Assembly: GCA_002331025.1 (NCBI GenBank)
Contig: DCYG01000001.1
Span: 45,345-109,344 of the forward strand
DNA length: 64,000 nucleotides
Origin: Firmicutes bacterium UBA2116
GTDB taxonomy: Bacteria; Bacillota; Clostridia; Tissierellales; Sedimentibacteraceae
Direction: 5' to 3'
Shown: positions 1-7,756 of the stretch, in pieces
Position numbering within the stretch: the first letter of the stretch is position 1
How the letters are laid out: each line of letters starts with the position of its first letter
Translations under genes and position numbers: made by a program
The notes under the pieces: generated by a model
Databases searched by the model: none
What the model saw: the letters and a program-made list of their open reading frames with translations, nothing else
Told to the model about the DNA's origin: nothing

Positions 1-41
1 AATGAGCAAATTTTTATTAATAGTTTATCCCATTTTGACAT
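1..41 (-). CDS. start of a HicA-like toxin gene (partial, runs off the window)
   Basis: Only the first 13 codons are inside the window, beginning at the ATG at 41 and reading MSKWDKLLIKICS. An AGGAGG ribosome binding site lies at 55-50. The opening MSKWDKLL..I resembles the N-terminus of HicA-type mRNA interferases, which pair with HicB antitoxins; this rests on memory of the family and a very short stretch. The gene reads away from the restriction-modification operon but on the same strand. The rest of the protein and any hicB partner lie outside the window. Confidence 0.4.
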   Translation of the reverse strand, partial: MSKWDKLLIKICS

Positions 42-61
42 CTTGAATACCTCCTAATTAT

Positions 62-90
62 ATTATATTTGGTGTCATATTTGGTGTCAA
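62..90 (-). promoter_or_regulatory. consensus sigma-A promoter of the HicA-like gene
   Basis: On the minus strand TTGACA (90-85) and TATAAT (67-62) are separated by exactly 17 bases. The promoter is built from a direct repeat: TGACACCAAATA occurs twice in tandem, 12 bases apart, covering the -35 box and spacer. The predicted start site falls near 55, almost on the ribosome binding site, so the leader would be very short. The repeat could be an operator; that is inference. Confidence 0.6.
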
Positions 91-312
91 TATGTTTTTA
101 TATTATCTCAATATTTGTCTCAATTCTTTTAGGTCTCATATTATTTAGCATTGTAATTCAATTTTACTATCATTTTTAACCGGTAATATTATTTTTCATC
201 TTGACATTCTTTAACATTATATTTGTAAGCATAGCGATATCTTCTTTTTGCTGTAATATCACTGTTTTAAGAAAAGATATCAATATTTATTTTGCACGGC
301 TTTCTCTATGGA

Positions 313-570
313 TTAAATTTTTTTCACACCATCTAAAAATACACACAAATGTGGATTATAAGAATTTTCTACTACACTTACATTATAACTCACTCCCAAA
401 ACATTATTGTCCATAGAGTTGTTCGTATTTCTAACAAAATATGTAATTCCATCATTGTAATAAGTTTATCCAATAAAAGGAATAATATCTCCTATCATAT
501 TAGCTTTAGTTAGTCTTGCTCCTGAATTTATATTACAAATATCAGTCAAGAAAAACTCTTCCAATTCCAT
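313..570 (-). pseudogene. broken restriction specificity (S) subunit fragment
   Basis: Translation from an ATG at 570 gives MELEEFFLTDICNINSGARL, then a short stretch to PFIG, an in-frame TAA (codon 35), then about 50 residues in the same frame (NDGITYFVRNTNN, NVLGVSYN, YNPHLCVFLDGVKKI) to a second stop. This matches the target-recognition-domain start of the intact S gene next door (EFFI, TPYIT, NNGIGYFVDN, YSFYHSYEALYG). It lies directly downstream of that gene on the same strand, so it is probably the remnant of a tandem or older S module. Upstream frames between 100 and 310 are closed by stops. Confidence 0.65.
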
Positions 571-599
571 CTTATCAAAGGAGCTGCATTATATATTTT

Positions 600-1670
600 T
601 TATTTATCAAGATATTTCAAAACATTTTTTATCTGTTTTTTTTCAATATTTTTTACGAAATTTTCCATGTATTCATAATGAATTTTACCATCTAATACGG
701 GAAGCATAATTTTTTGCCTTTTCAATCTTCCTGTCCCCATTTTATATCCATAGCCATACTTCTCTCTCTGCCTTGTGATTGCGTAAGTTATAAAAAGGGA
801 AGTATATTTATTTCTTTTAATAGGCTTTAATTTCCTAGTATCATTTCCATAAAGGGCTTCATATGAATGATAAAATGAATATCCTACTGAACCATTACGG
901 TTTACAGATATACATTCAGATTCTTTTGTAGTATTTTCATTATCAACAAAATATCCGATACCATTATTGCTAGCGGTCGCTGTAATATATGGTGTATTTC
1001 CATCTATTCGTTCTCGTTCGTAAATATCCTTACCCGATACAATTTCTGCTGTTTCTTCTATAAAAAACTCTCCCCACTCTACATCTGTAAGCACTTCTGG
1101 ACTAATCACCAAATCAAGCAATATATCCTTATAGTAATCTTTTAGTCTTTGCCTTTGCTTTTCTTCTCTTTCCCTGATAAATTTTTCCATAAAGTGCCAA
1201 TTGGGATTACCATCCTCATTTATAGGCAATACTATTTTTGTACGATTTAACCTTGTTAAAGTCGCCCCATTTCCACCCCAATTAAACTTTTTCATTTGAA
1301 TTTTAATGAGCGGAATGATAAACATAGCATTATTTCTATTTAAATTTGAGTTTCGTAATACTTGAATATTTTGACCGGTAAAAAAAGCATTTCTTTGGTA
1401 AAATACTGTTTGCGTATCTAAACCAATAGTTATAACATTACCCTCATCTTTTTTATACTTTTTATTTTGTTCATCAGTAATAAACAGATTAATACCGTTA
1501 TCTATTTCGCTTCTCGTAATATAAGGAGTATCTCCAGTAATAACATTCAACTTATTTTTGTCAATTCCGCTTCGTGTTGCCGTAATATTGAAAAGACCTT
1601 CATCTCCTCCAATAAAAAATTCTCTCCAATCGACGTCTTCTAAATTACATCTATACATAGTCGATACCAT
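600..1670 (-). CDS. specificity subunit of a BcgI-like restriction-modification system
   Basis: This 356-residue protein has two target-recognition halves. One starts near residue 12 (DVDWREFFI, then TPYITRSEIDNGI) and one near residue 196 (DVEWGEFFI, then TPYITATASNNGIGYFV). Each is followed by a helical stretch, near 160-180 and at the C-terminus (MENFVKNIEKKQIKNV). That is the architecture of type I HsdS and of the B subunit of BcgI, whose known length (about 340) is close. It reads the DNA target for the upstream nuclease/methylase, overlapping its 3' end by about 20 bases. The start could be the ATG at 1670 or the internal ATG at 1658. Confidence 0.82.
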   Translation of the reverse strand: MVSTMYRCNLEDVDWREFFIGGDEGLFNITATRSGIDKNKLNVITGDTPYITRSEIDNGINLFITDEQNKKYKKDEGNVITIGLDTQTVFYQRNAFFTGQNIQVLRNSNLNRNNAMFIIPLIKIQMKKFNWGGNGATLTRLNRTKIVLPINEDGNPNWHFMEKFIREREEKQRQRLKDYYKDILLDLVISPEVLTDVEWGEFFIEETAEIVSGKDIYERERIDGNTPYITATASNNGIGYFVDNENTTKESECISVNRNGSVGYSFYHSYEALYGNDTRKLKPIKRNKYTSLFITYAITRQREKYGYGYKMGTGRLKRQKIMLPVLDGKIHYEYMENFVKNIEKKQIKNVLKYLDK

Positions 1671-3618
1671 CCTCTGCTACTTTTAAAATTTCTTTTTCAA
1701 TCAATTCATCCTCTTTAATTCCAAACAAGTATCCTCTGCCATGTGTAATCATATTTACCTCAAAGGTAAGATAATCAGCAATTATCTTTTCAAAATCTTC
1801 TTCCTTTGGGATTTCATCATTAAAATAATAGAAAGAATGTAACCATTCGTCTGTATCTTCTACTGTTGTTGAAACACAAAACTTTGTAGGTGCTTCTATT
1901 TCATCATTCCACACATCTAAAAGATGTCTCTTTTTATCCTTTGCACTTCCATCGTCAATGAGACCTATATGTTTACTTACAATATATCCGTCATTTTCAA
2001 AGTTTATAAACTTAGCCTTCTTCATTTTGTAATGTGGAATGCCTGCTGTAAAGATACCGATACAAGGATTAGTACCAACACCATAAAAAGTATTCTTGTT
2101 AAGCGTTATAACCCCTTCAAGAGTATGTTTTTTTAGAATTTTAGTTTTCAAATTCTGCTCATCTTTAGTTTTTCCAGTAAAGGTTGATTGCGGAACAATA
2201 ACTGCAACCTTTGCTCCCTCAACTAAACTTTCTAACAAGTGATTAACAAAGTTTATCTCATATAATTCAGGATTTTGTTTTGAGCCTTGAGAGTATGGCG
2301 GATTCATCATTCCCACCGTACAACCCTTTAATTGTAATTTGCTTGGATTTTGTACTAAAAAATCTTGGTTTTCTAAATTACTTTTGCCATCACCACGAAG
2401 AATCATATTTGTAGTAGCTATGGTAAACATATAATCCTGTAATTCAATTCCAAAAAGCTGGTTTTTTCGTATATCTAACTTTTGTGCTTCATCATCAGTT
2501 TTAGAAAGCATTTGATTCATAGCAGCAATTAAGAAACCTGCTGTCCCACAACATGGATCTAAAACTCTATCCGTTGGCTTAACATCTAAAAGTTCACAAA
2601 ATAAATCCGTAATATGTCTTGGTGTAAGTATGATCCCTAGAGATTGGCCATCACCACCAGAATAAGACATAAATTCACCATAAAATCTACCTATGTAGTC
2701 CTCTGTAGATGAACTATATTTAATATTAGTAAAAATACTGTTATATAAAACCTCTGTAAAATATTTTAATGGTGTTTTTCCTAAGTTAGTATTTATTTCA
2801 TTTATTTTGTTATTGTCCTTAATAATGTTGAATTGATTAAGAAGTTTATCTCTCTTAACTTCAGGGCTAACATTTGCTCTTTTTAAATTATCTTCTATAG
2901 CTTTATAAATTTTCGTTCCGTCAGTTCTGATTTTATCCCCATTCAAATCTGATATATCAAAGTTTTTATGTTCAATCTCTGATAACGCAAGAAGTATTCC
3001 TGAAACAATGAGAGGTTTATTCTTATCTTCTAAGTTACCATAATTTCTTAAGTCTTCATGTAATGAGCGAGCAACTTTTAAAAGTTCCTCTGTCTTTAGT
3101 TCTTCATTTGTCTTTACCTTTAGAACTTCTCTTTCATAGTATTCTGTGATGTTTTCTTCACTGAAAGAGATAAAAGTTTCTACATTTTCAAGTTCTTCAT
3201 AATCTCCACGCTCATTAATAAAAACAGGTGAAATTATATGATTTTTTTCATTCCCACTAACACCTATAGCAATAATCTTTTTATAACTTGTCTTTGCTGC
3301 AAGGTGCTTTCCATAAAATAATGCTCCGTTTACAGCATAGTCTGTGATAGATTTTATATCTTCAGCAATCAAATCCCTTTCATCGCGTAAAATATGCTTA
3401 TTTAAATTCGCTTTATCTTCTATAACAATAAGAAAATCTTTTACTACACCTACATATTCAGGAAAGCCTACATTCCCTGTGCCTTTCTTCGAAGCGGAAG
3501 ATAGAGCTTCATCTATTTCTTTAACATTACTTCCTTGTGCAAAAAACTTATTTTGTACTCCAATTTCCTTGAGCATGTCATATACCCAAAGATCTGTCAT
3601 AATTTCTTTTTTAGCCAT
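1651..3618 (-). CDS. BcgI-like fused nuclease and N6-adenine methyltransferase
   Basis: This 655-residue protein cuts and methylates DNA together with the specificity subunit. The methyltransferase core is clear: DPCCGTAGF (354-362, the AdoMet motif) and NPPY (439-442, the catalytic motif of N6-adenine methylases). Near the N-terminus PEY (53-55) followed by VIEDKA (65-70) fits a PD-(D/E)XK nuclease site with E54, E67 and K69. A nuclease-methylase fusion of about 640 residues plus a separate S subunit is the BcgI (type IIB) layout; HsdM of type I systems lacks the nuclease part, and no HsdR gene is present here. The start overlaps the upstream regulator by 8 bases. Type IIB behaviour (cutting both sides of the site) is inferred from architecture. 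Confidence 0.82.
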   Translation of the reverse strand: MAKKEIMTDLWVYDMLKEIGVQNKFFAQGSNVKEIDEALSSASKKGTGNVGFPEYVGVVKDFLIVIEDKANLNKHILRDERDLIAEDIKSITDYAVNGALFYGKHLAAKTSYKKIIAIGVSGNEKNHIISPVFINERGDYEELENVETFISFSEENITEYYEREVLKVKTNEELKTEELLKVARSLHEDLRNYGNLEDKNKPLIVSGILLALSEIEHKNFDISDLNGDKIRTDGTKIYKAIEDNLKRANVSPEVKRDKLLNQFNIIKDNNKINEINTNLGKTPLKYFTEVLYNSIFTNIKYSSSTEDYIGRFYGEFMSYSGGDGQSLGIILTPRHITDLFCELLDVKPTDRVLDPCCGTAGFLIAAMNQMLSKTDDEAQKLDIRKNQLFGIELQDYMFTIATTNMILRGDGKSNLENQDFLVQNPSKLQLKGCTVGMMNPPYSQGSKQNPELYEINFVNHLLESLVEGAKVAVIVPQSTFTGKTKDEQNLKTKILKKHTLEGVITLNKNTFYGVGTNPCIGIFTAGIPHYKMKKAKFINFENDGYIVSKHIGLIDDGSAKDKKRHLLDVWNDEIEAPTKFCVSTTVEDTDEWLHSFYYFNDEIPKEEDFEKIIADYLTFEVNMITHGRGYLFGIKEDELIEKEILKVAEDGIDYV

Positions 3619-4036
3619 TGTTTTTATCCTCCATATAATTTCTATTCTCTAAAGCAATCTCCTCTAATAAACAAGATAATTTATTTATCTGTGATTCCGT
3701 TAGTTTGTACTTATTTTTTCTAATAGCACCAAAAACACCTTCATTGTCAATTAAAAAATCACAAATGTCTGGTGGCGGTGTTCCTCTAATTGCCGAATAA
3801 AAACTATCCATAATATTTATCTCTTCTTTATTAGGTTTAAGTACTCGTATAATCTTTGTATAAATATCAGGACTAGGAGCATTTACGCCATCTTCTATGT
3901 ATTTTAAGTTTGAATTAGGTATATCAATTTCTCTAGCCAATCCTCTCTGGCTCATCCTTCTATTGCTACGAATAGTTTTTATTAGCATCCCTAACTCGGA
4001 TTTTAATTTTATTTTTTCTTCATCAGATCGAACCAA
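3611..4036 (-). CDS. XRE-family regulator of the restriction-modification operon (C-protein-like)
   Basis: Residues 11-70 form a Cro/C1-type helix-turn-helix (LIKTIRSNRRMSQRGLAREI, then SNLKYIEDG). At 141 residues it is longer than classical C proteins, with a C-terminal stretch of unknown role. I chose the TTG at 4036 because GGAGG sits six bases upstream. It is the first gene of the operon and overlaps the nuclease/methylase start, so it likely times expression so that methylation precedes cutting; a palindrome just upstream is its probable operator. The function is inferred from position. Confidence 0.75.
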   Translation of the reverse strand: MVRSDEEKIKLKSELGMLIKTIRSNRRMSQRGLAREIDIPNSNLKYIEDGVNAPSPDIYTKIIRVLKPNKEEINIMDSFYSAIRGTPPPDICDFLIDNEGVFGAIRKNKYKLTESQINKLSCLLEEIALENRNYMEDKNNG

Positions 4037-4058
4037 AATGCTCCTCCTTTCATATTTT

Positions 4059-4084
4059 TGTTATATGTTCTGTAACATATAACA
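4059..4084 (-). promoter_or_regulatory. palindromic operator upstream of the R-M regulator
   Basis: A perfect inverted repeat with 11-base arms, TGTTATATGTT and AACATATAACA, separated by CTGT. It lies between a TATAAT-like -10 (4089-4084 on the minus strand) and the ribosome binding site of the regulator, i.e. over the likely transcription start. This is where an autoregulating C protein would bind. Confidence 0.7.
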
Positions 4085-4090
4085 TTATAC

Positions 4091-4390
4091 ACTAAAAAAT
4101 ATTTCTTTGCACTATTTTTAGCAAAAAAAACTGATGCAATTTAACATCAGCCTATACTTATCTTTCTTTTTCTGTTTTTTAGTTTCCTTATCTTTACCAA
4201 TCATATCTCTATACACTTACCCCATCGGATATTGATTCTTATATTTGACTTGTGTACACTCTCTTTGCATTGAAAGATATGTACGGTCTGAAAATTAGTA
4301 AGATTGAAGGTGAAATCTGTCTGCATCTTGATAATCCACAGTAGATACATCCACTTCCACATTTTATCCCTAATTACACACTATAAACCG
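4091..4390. other. intergenic stretch without a supported gene
   Basis: AT-rich sequence. A short open stretch near 4253-4340 reads LFALKDMYGLKISKIEGEIC and then stops; DMYGLKIS is faintly reminiscent of mutator-type transposases but too short to call. I see no promoter or RNA structure here. Confidence 0.3.
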
Positions 4391-4576
4391 TTGGGTAAAA
4401 ATGCATTCGCAAGAACTTTCCGTGGTTCTATCCATTTGCACGGACACCAACATAATCACACTGACTATAACCATCAGGACCTTGAAAGAGGCTTGCGGCG
4501 GTTTGATGTTGGTGTAGATGTAAACGATATGTCCTCAGTAAGTATAGATAATATAGTAGCATTTTTTACGATATAA
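4391..4576 (+). pseudogene. C-terminal remnant of a metallophosphoesterase
   Basis: The frame gives SIHLHGHQHNHTDYNHQDLE, then RRFDVGVDVNDMSSVSIDNI and a stop. GHQHNH with a following RxDVGVD and VSIDxI is the typical end of calcineurin-like phosphoesterases, where the GHxH motif binds the metals. Nothing upstream supplies the rest of the domain and no ribosome binding site precedes it, so it is read as a truncated relic beside the R-M operon. Confidence 0.55.
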
Positions 4577-4609
4577 AAATAGGATTGTACTCAATTTGTA
4601 CTCAAAGGA

Positions 4610-4656
4610 CAAAACAAAACGTCGGAAACCCAGTGTTTATGCGGGTTCCCGACATC
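4610..4656 (-). terminator. terminator of guaA
   Basis: Just past the guaA stop, GTCGGGAACCC and GGGTTTCCGAC form an 11-bp stem with one G-U pair, followed on the minus strand by a T-rich tract. Confidence 0.8.
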
Positions 4657-4663
4657 CTTTTGT

Positions 4664-6196
4664 TTACTCAAATTCTATAGTTGACGGTGGTTTGCTTGTT
4701 ATGTCGTAAACTATACGGTTTACATTATCTACTTCGTTTACTATTCTGTTTGATACTTTTTCCAATACCTCGTATGGGATGCGTGCCCAGTCGGAGGTCA
4801 TACCGTCTGTGGAGGTAACTGCTCTGAGGGCAATTGTATGCGAGTATGTTCTTTCATCTCCCATTACGCCAACACTTCTGATATTGGGAAGTGCTGCGAA
4901 GTACTGCCATATTTTGTTGTTTAAGCCTGCTTTTTTAATTTCATCTCTGAAAATAAAGTCTGCTTCCCTGATGATTTTTAATTTGTCTTCTGTTACTTCT
5001 CCTAAGCAGCGGATTGCCAGACCGGGCCCCGGGAACGGCTGTCTTTCGACTATTTCCTCGGGGATGCCAAGCTCTCTTCCCACTTCTCTCACTTCATCCT
5101 TAAATAATTGTCTGAGCGGTTCTAACAGTTCAAAATCTACATCTTCCGGTAGTCCTCCGACGTTGTGGTGACTCTTTATTACTGCAGCGGTAGAGGTTCC
5201 GCTTTCTATAACATCAGGATAGATTGTACCTTGAACTAAATAATCTATATGACCGAATTCATCCTTTAATTTTTGCTTTTCCTCTTCGAAAACTCTTATG
5301 AATTCTTCACCTATAATTTTTCTCTTGGTTTCGGGATCTGTAACACCTTTTAATTTGCCTAAAAATCTTTCGACCGCATTTACTCTGATTAAATTCATTT
5401 TGAATTTTTCTTTGAATATTTTTTCAACCTGATCTCCTTCGTCTTTTCTTAAAAGACCGTGGTCAACAAATACACAAATTAAGTTAGAGCCGATTGCCTT
5501 ATGAACCATTACTGCGGCAACAGATGAATCTACTCCACCGGACATGGCACATAATGCCTTTTTGCCGCCAACGGCTTCTTTTATTTTTTGAATTGAATCT
5601 TCTGCAAAATTACCCATATTCCAATCTTTTGAAAGATTACAAACGTTGAATAGGAAGTTTTGAATTATTTCTCTTCCTTTTTCGGTATGCTCTACTTCAG
5701 GGTGAAATTGCACAGCATAAATTTTCTTTTCTTCGTTTTTCATGGCACAAACAGGGCATGTTTCTGATGATGCAGTTATTTCAAATCCGTTTGGAGCTGT
5801 TTCTATATAATCTGTATGGCTCATCCAGCATAATGAATCCTGCTCAATTCCTTTAAACAGATCATCATCTGACTGCACATGAAGCTTTACTCTGCCATAT
5901 TCCCTGAAATCTGCTTTATTTACTTTTCCTCCGAATTCCTGCGCTATAAATTGTCCTCCATAACAAATCCCAAGAACCGGAACGTTCAAATTAAATACTT
6001 CGTTCGTAATTTTTGGAGCATTTTCTACATAGACACTTGCAGGTCCTCCGGAAAGTATAATTCCCTTTGGCTGTTTTTCCTTAATTTCATCGATTGTATA
6101 TGTATATGGAACTATTTCACAATATACTCCAGCTTCTCTGACTCTTCTTGCGATGAGCTGACTATATTGTGCACCAAAATCAACTATTAATATCAT
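4664..6196 (-). CDS. guaA: GMP synthase (glutamine-hydrolysing)
   Basis: Converts XMP to GMP using ATP and glutamine in the last step of GMP synthesis. The 510-residue protein has the full fusion: an N-terminal class I amidotransferase with the nucleophile Cys78 in GICYGG and His165/Glu167 in FHPEVEH, then the ATP pyrophosphatase domain with the P-loop SGGVDSS (219-225), then the dimerisation domain ending in PPSTIEFE. Length is normal for the family. It has its own promoter and terminator. I saw no purine riboswitch in its roughly 40-base leader. Confidence 0.97.
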   Translation of the reverse strand: MILIVDFGAQYSQLIARRVREAGVYCEIVPYTYTIDEIKEKQPKGIILSGGPASVYVENAPKITNEVFNLNVPVLGICYGGQFIAQEFGGKVNKADFREYGRVKLHVQSDDDLFKGIEQDSLCWMSHTDYIETAPNGFEITASSETCPVCAMKNEEKKIYAVQFHPEVEHTEKGREIIQNFLFNVCNLSKDWNMGNFAEDSIQKIKEAVGGKKALCAMSGGVDSSVAAVMVHKAIGSNLICVFVDHGLLRKDEGDQVEKIFKEKFKMNLIRVNAVERFLGKLKGVTDPETKRKIIGEEFIRVFEEEKQKLKDEFGHIDYLVQGTIYPDVIESGTSTAAVIKSHHNVGGLPEDVDFELLEPLRQLFKDEVREVGRELGIPEEIVERQPFPGPGLAIRCLGEVTEDKLKIIREADFIFRDEIKKAGLNNKIWQYFAALPNIRSVGVMGDERTYSHTIALRAVTSTDGMTSDWARIPYEVLEKVSNRIVNEVDNVNRIVYDITSKPPSTIEFE

Positions 6197-6238
6197 TATT
6201 TACTCCTCTTCGGCTGATTCTACCTATATTTTTTATAT

Positions 6239-6267
6239 AGATTATCAAAAAAACTTATTCGTGTCAA
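6239..6267 (-). promoter_or_regulatory. probable guaA promoter
   Basis: TTGACA (6267-6262) and TAATCT (6244-6239) on the minus strand with a 17-base spacer, about 45 bases before the guaA start. The -10 box is weak but the spacing is ideal. Confidence 0.5.
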
Positions 6268-6297
6268 ACAATAATTAACCGTTATTTTCGTAGAGAA

Positions 6298-6331
6298 CTA
6301 AGTAAGAAAGCAGACAAACGTCTGCTTTCAT
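6298..6331 (-). terminator. terminator of the glycine cleavage operon
   Basis: A perfect 10-bp stem (GAAAGCAGAC / GTCTGCTTTC) with a four-base loop at 6306-6329, just past lpd and followed by T-rich sequence on the minus strand. The T tract is interrupted, so termination may be partial. Confidence 0.65.
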
Positions 6332-6351
6332 TTACATAAATTATATTTATG

Positions 6352-7749
6352 TTATTTTTTCTTTGGCATTGAATGTATCGCCTCTCCAACACAGCTGCAC
6401 ACAGCTTCATAAAACACTTCCGACAATGTAGGATGTGCAAATACGGATTCTTTTATGTTTTCGATCGTAAGCTGGTTTCGTATAGCCATAGAGCCATCGT
6501 GTATAATGTCGCTTGCATGAGGTCCCATTATATGAACACCGATTATTTTATGACTTTCCTTTTCAGCCAATACCTTTACAAACCCTTCTCCTTCACCCAT
6601 TGTAAGAGCCTTACCGTTTGCTCCGAACATTGACTTGCCTGCAAGATACTCGATATTATTCGCTTTTGCTTCGTCTTCCGTCATACCTGATGTAGCAACT
6701 TCAGGGAATGTAAATATGCATGATGGCACTGCATTGTAATTTACATCTGCATTGTGACCGCATAGCTTTTCAACGCATACCTTACCTTCTTCGGATGATA
6801 TGTGAGCAAGCATGGTTCCGCCGATTACATCACCTATGGCATAAACTCCTTCTGCAGATGTTTTATAATTTTCGTCAACCTTTATGCCTTTTTTGTCATA
6901 TTCTATACCTGCAGCTTCTAAGTTCAATCCGTCGGTATTTGGTTTTCTGCCTGCTGCTGATAAAAGATAGTCGCATTTTAATTCTGTCTTTCCCTTTTCG
7001 TTTTCTACTATGACTATTAAGCCGTCTCCGCTTTGCTGAACTTCTTTTAAGCCTGTACCGGTCATAATTTTTATGCCTTGCTTTTTTAAATAGACTGTCA
7101 GTTTTTTTGAAAGCTCGTCATCTAATCTGAACAATATTTTGGGCATAAATTCGATGATTGTTACCTCTGAGCCAAATGAAGCAAAAATACTGGCAAGCTC
7201 AACACCTACAACTCCTCCGCCGAGCACCGCGAGACGCTTCGGAACTTCCTCGAAGTTTAATATTTCATCGCTTGATATAACTCCGTTTAAATGAATTCCC
7301 GGAACAGGAACTAAGGATGTTGATGATCCGGTTGCAATAATTATGTTATCCGCAGTTATTTCTTCTGTGCCTGATCCGGTTGTAACTTGAACAGCCTTAC
7401 TGCTTTTAAAGGATGCTTTTCCATTTATAACCTCAATGTTGTTTCCTTTTAACAGTTGGTCAACTCCCGAAACTAATTTGTTGACAACTTCATCTTTTCT
7501 TTTTTGAGCAGTTGACATATCAAAAGTAAATTCACCTAATGATACACCAAATTCAATCATCTTTTTTAAGGAGTTGACTGTTTCCGCGTTTTTATATAAT
7601 GCTTTTGTAGGTATACATCCCCTGTTTAAGCATGTACCTCCCACTCTGTCCTGCTCTATAAGGGTTACTGTCTTTCCCAGCTGAGCTCCTCTGATGGCGG
7701 CTTCATAGCCGCCGGGACCCCCGCCGATAATTACTAAATCTCTGTCCAT
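6352..7749 (-). CDS. lpdA: dihydrolipoyl dehydrogenase (L protein of glycine cleavage)
   Basis: Reoxidises the dihydrolipoyl arm of GcvH with NAD+. The 465-residue flavoprotein has the FAD motif GGGPGGYEAA near the N-terminus, the redox-active disulfide Cys40/Cys45 in GGTCLNRGCIPTK, a central NAD motif (GGGVVGVELA), and the active-site His439 in AHPTLSE. It is the last gene of the glycine cleavage operon, seven bases after gcvPB, which assigns it to this complex rather than to a 2-oxoacid dehydrogenase. The ribosome binding site AGGTG precedes the ATG. Confidence 0.95.
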   Translation of the reverse strand: MDRDLVIIGGGPGGYEAAIRGAQLGKTVTLIEQDRVGGTCLNRGCIPTKALYKNAETVNSLKKMIEFGVSLGEFTFDMSTAQKRKDEVVNKLVSGVDQLLKGNNIEVINGKASFKSSKAVQVTTGSGTEEITADNIIIATGSSTSLVPVPGIHLNGVISSDEILNFEEVPKRLAVLGGGVVGVELASIFASFGSEVTIIEFMPKILFRLDDELSKKLTVYLKKQGIKIMTGTGLKEVQQSGDGLIVIVENEKGKTELKCDYLLSAAGRKPNTDGLNLEAAGIEYDKKGIKVDENYKTSAEGVYAIGDVIGGTMLAHISSEEGKVCVEKLCGHNADVNYNAVPSCIFTFPEVATSGMTEDEAKANNIEYLAGKSMFGANGKALTMGEGEGFVKVLAEKESHKIIGVHIMGPHASDIIHDGSMAIRNQLTIENIKESVFAHPTLSEVFYEAVCSCVGEAIHSMPKKK

Positions 7750-7756
7750 TTTTCAC

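Noticed and set aside
201..416. A 71-residue open frame on the plus strand at the left end
   Set aside because: It lies antisense to the broken specificity gene and has no ribosome binding site or recognisable motif.
4253..4340. A transposase fragment suggested by LKDMYGLKIS
   Set aside because: The stretch is too short and stops early; no inverted repeats or other transposase motifs are visible.
6197..6300. A purine riboswitch before guaA
   Set aside because: The leader between the promoter and the start codon is only about 40 bases and lacks the aptamer blocks.
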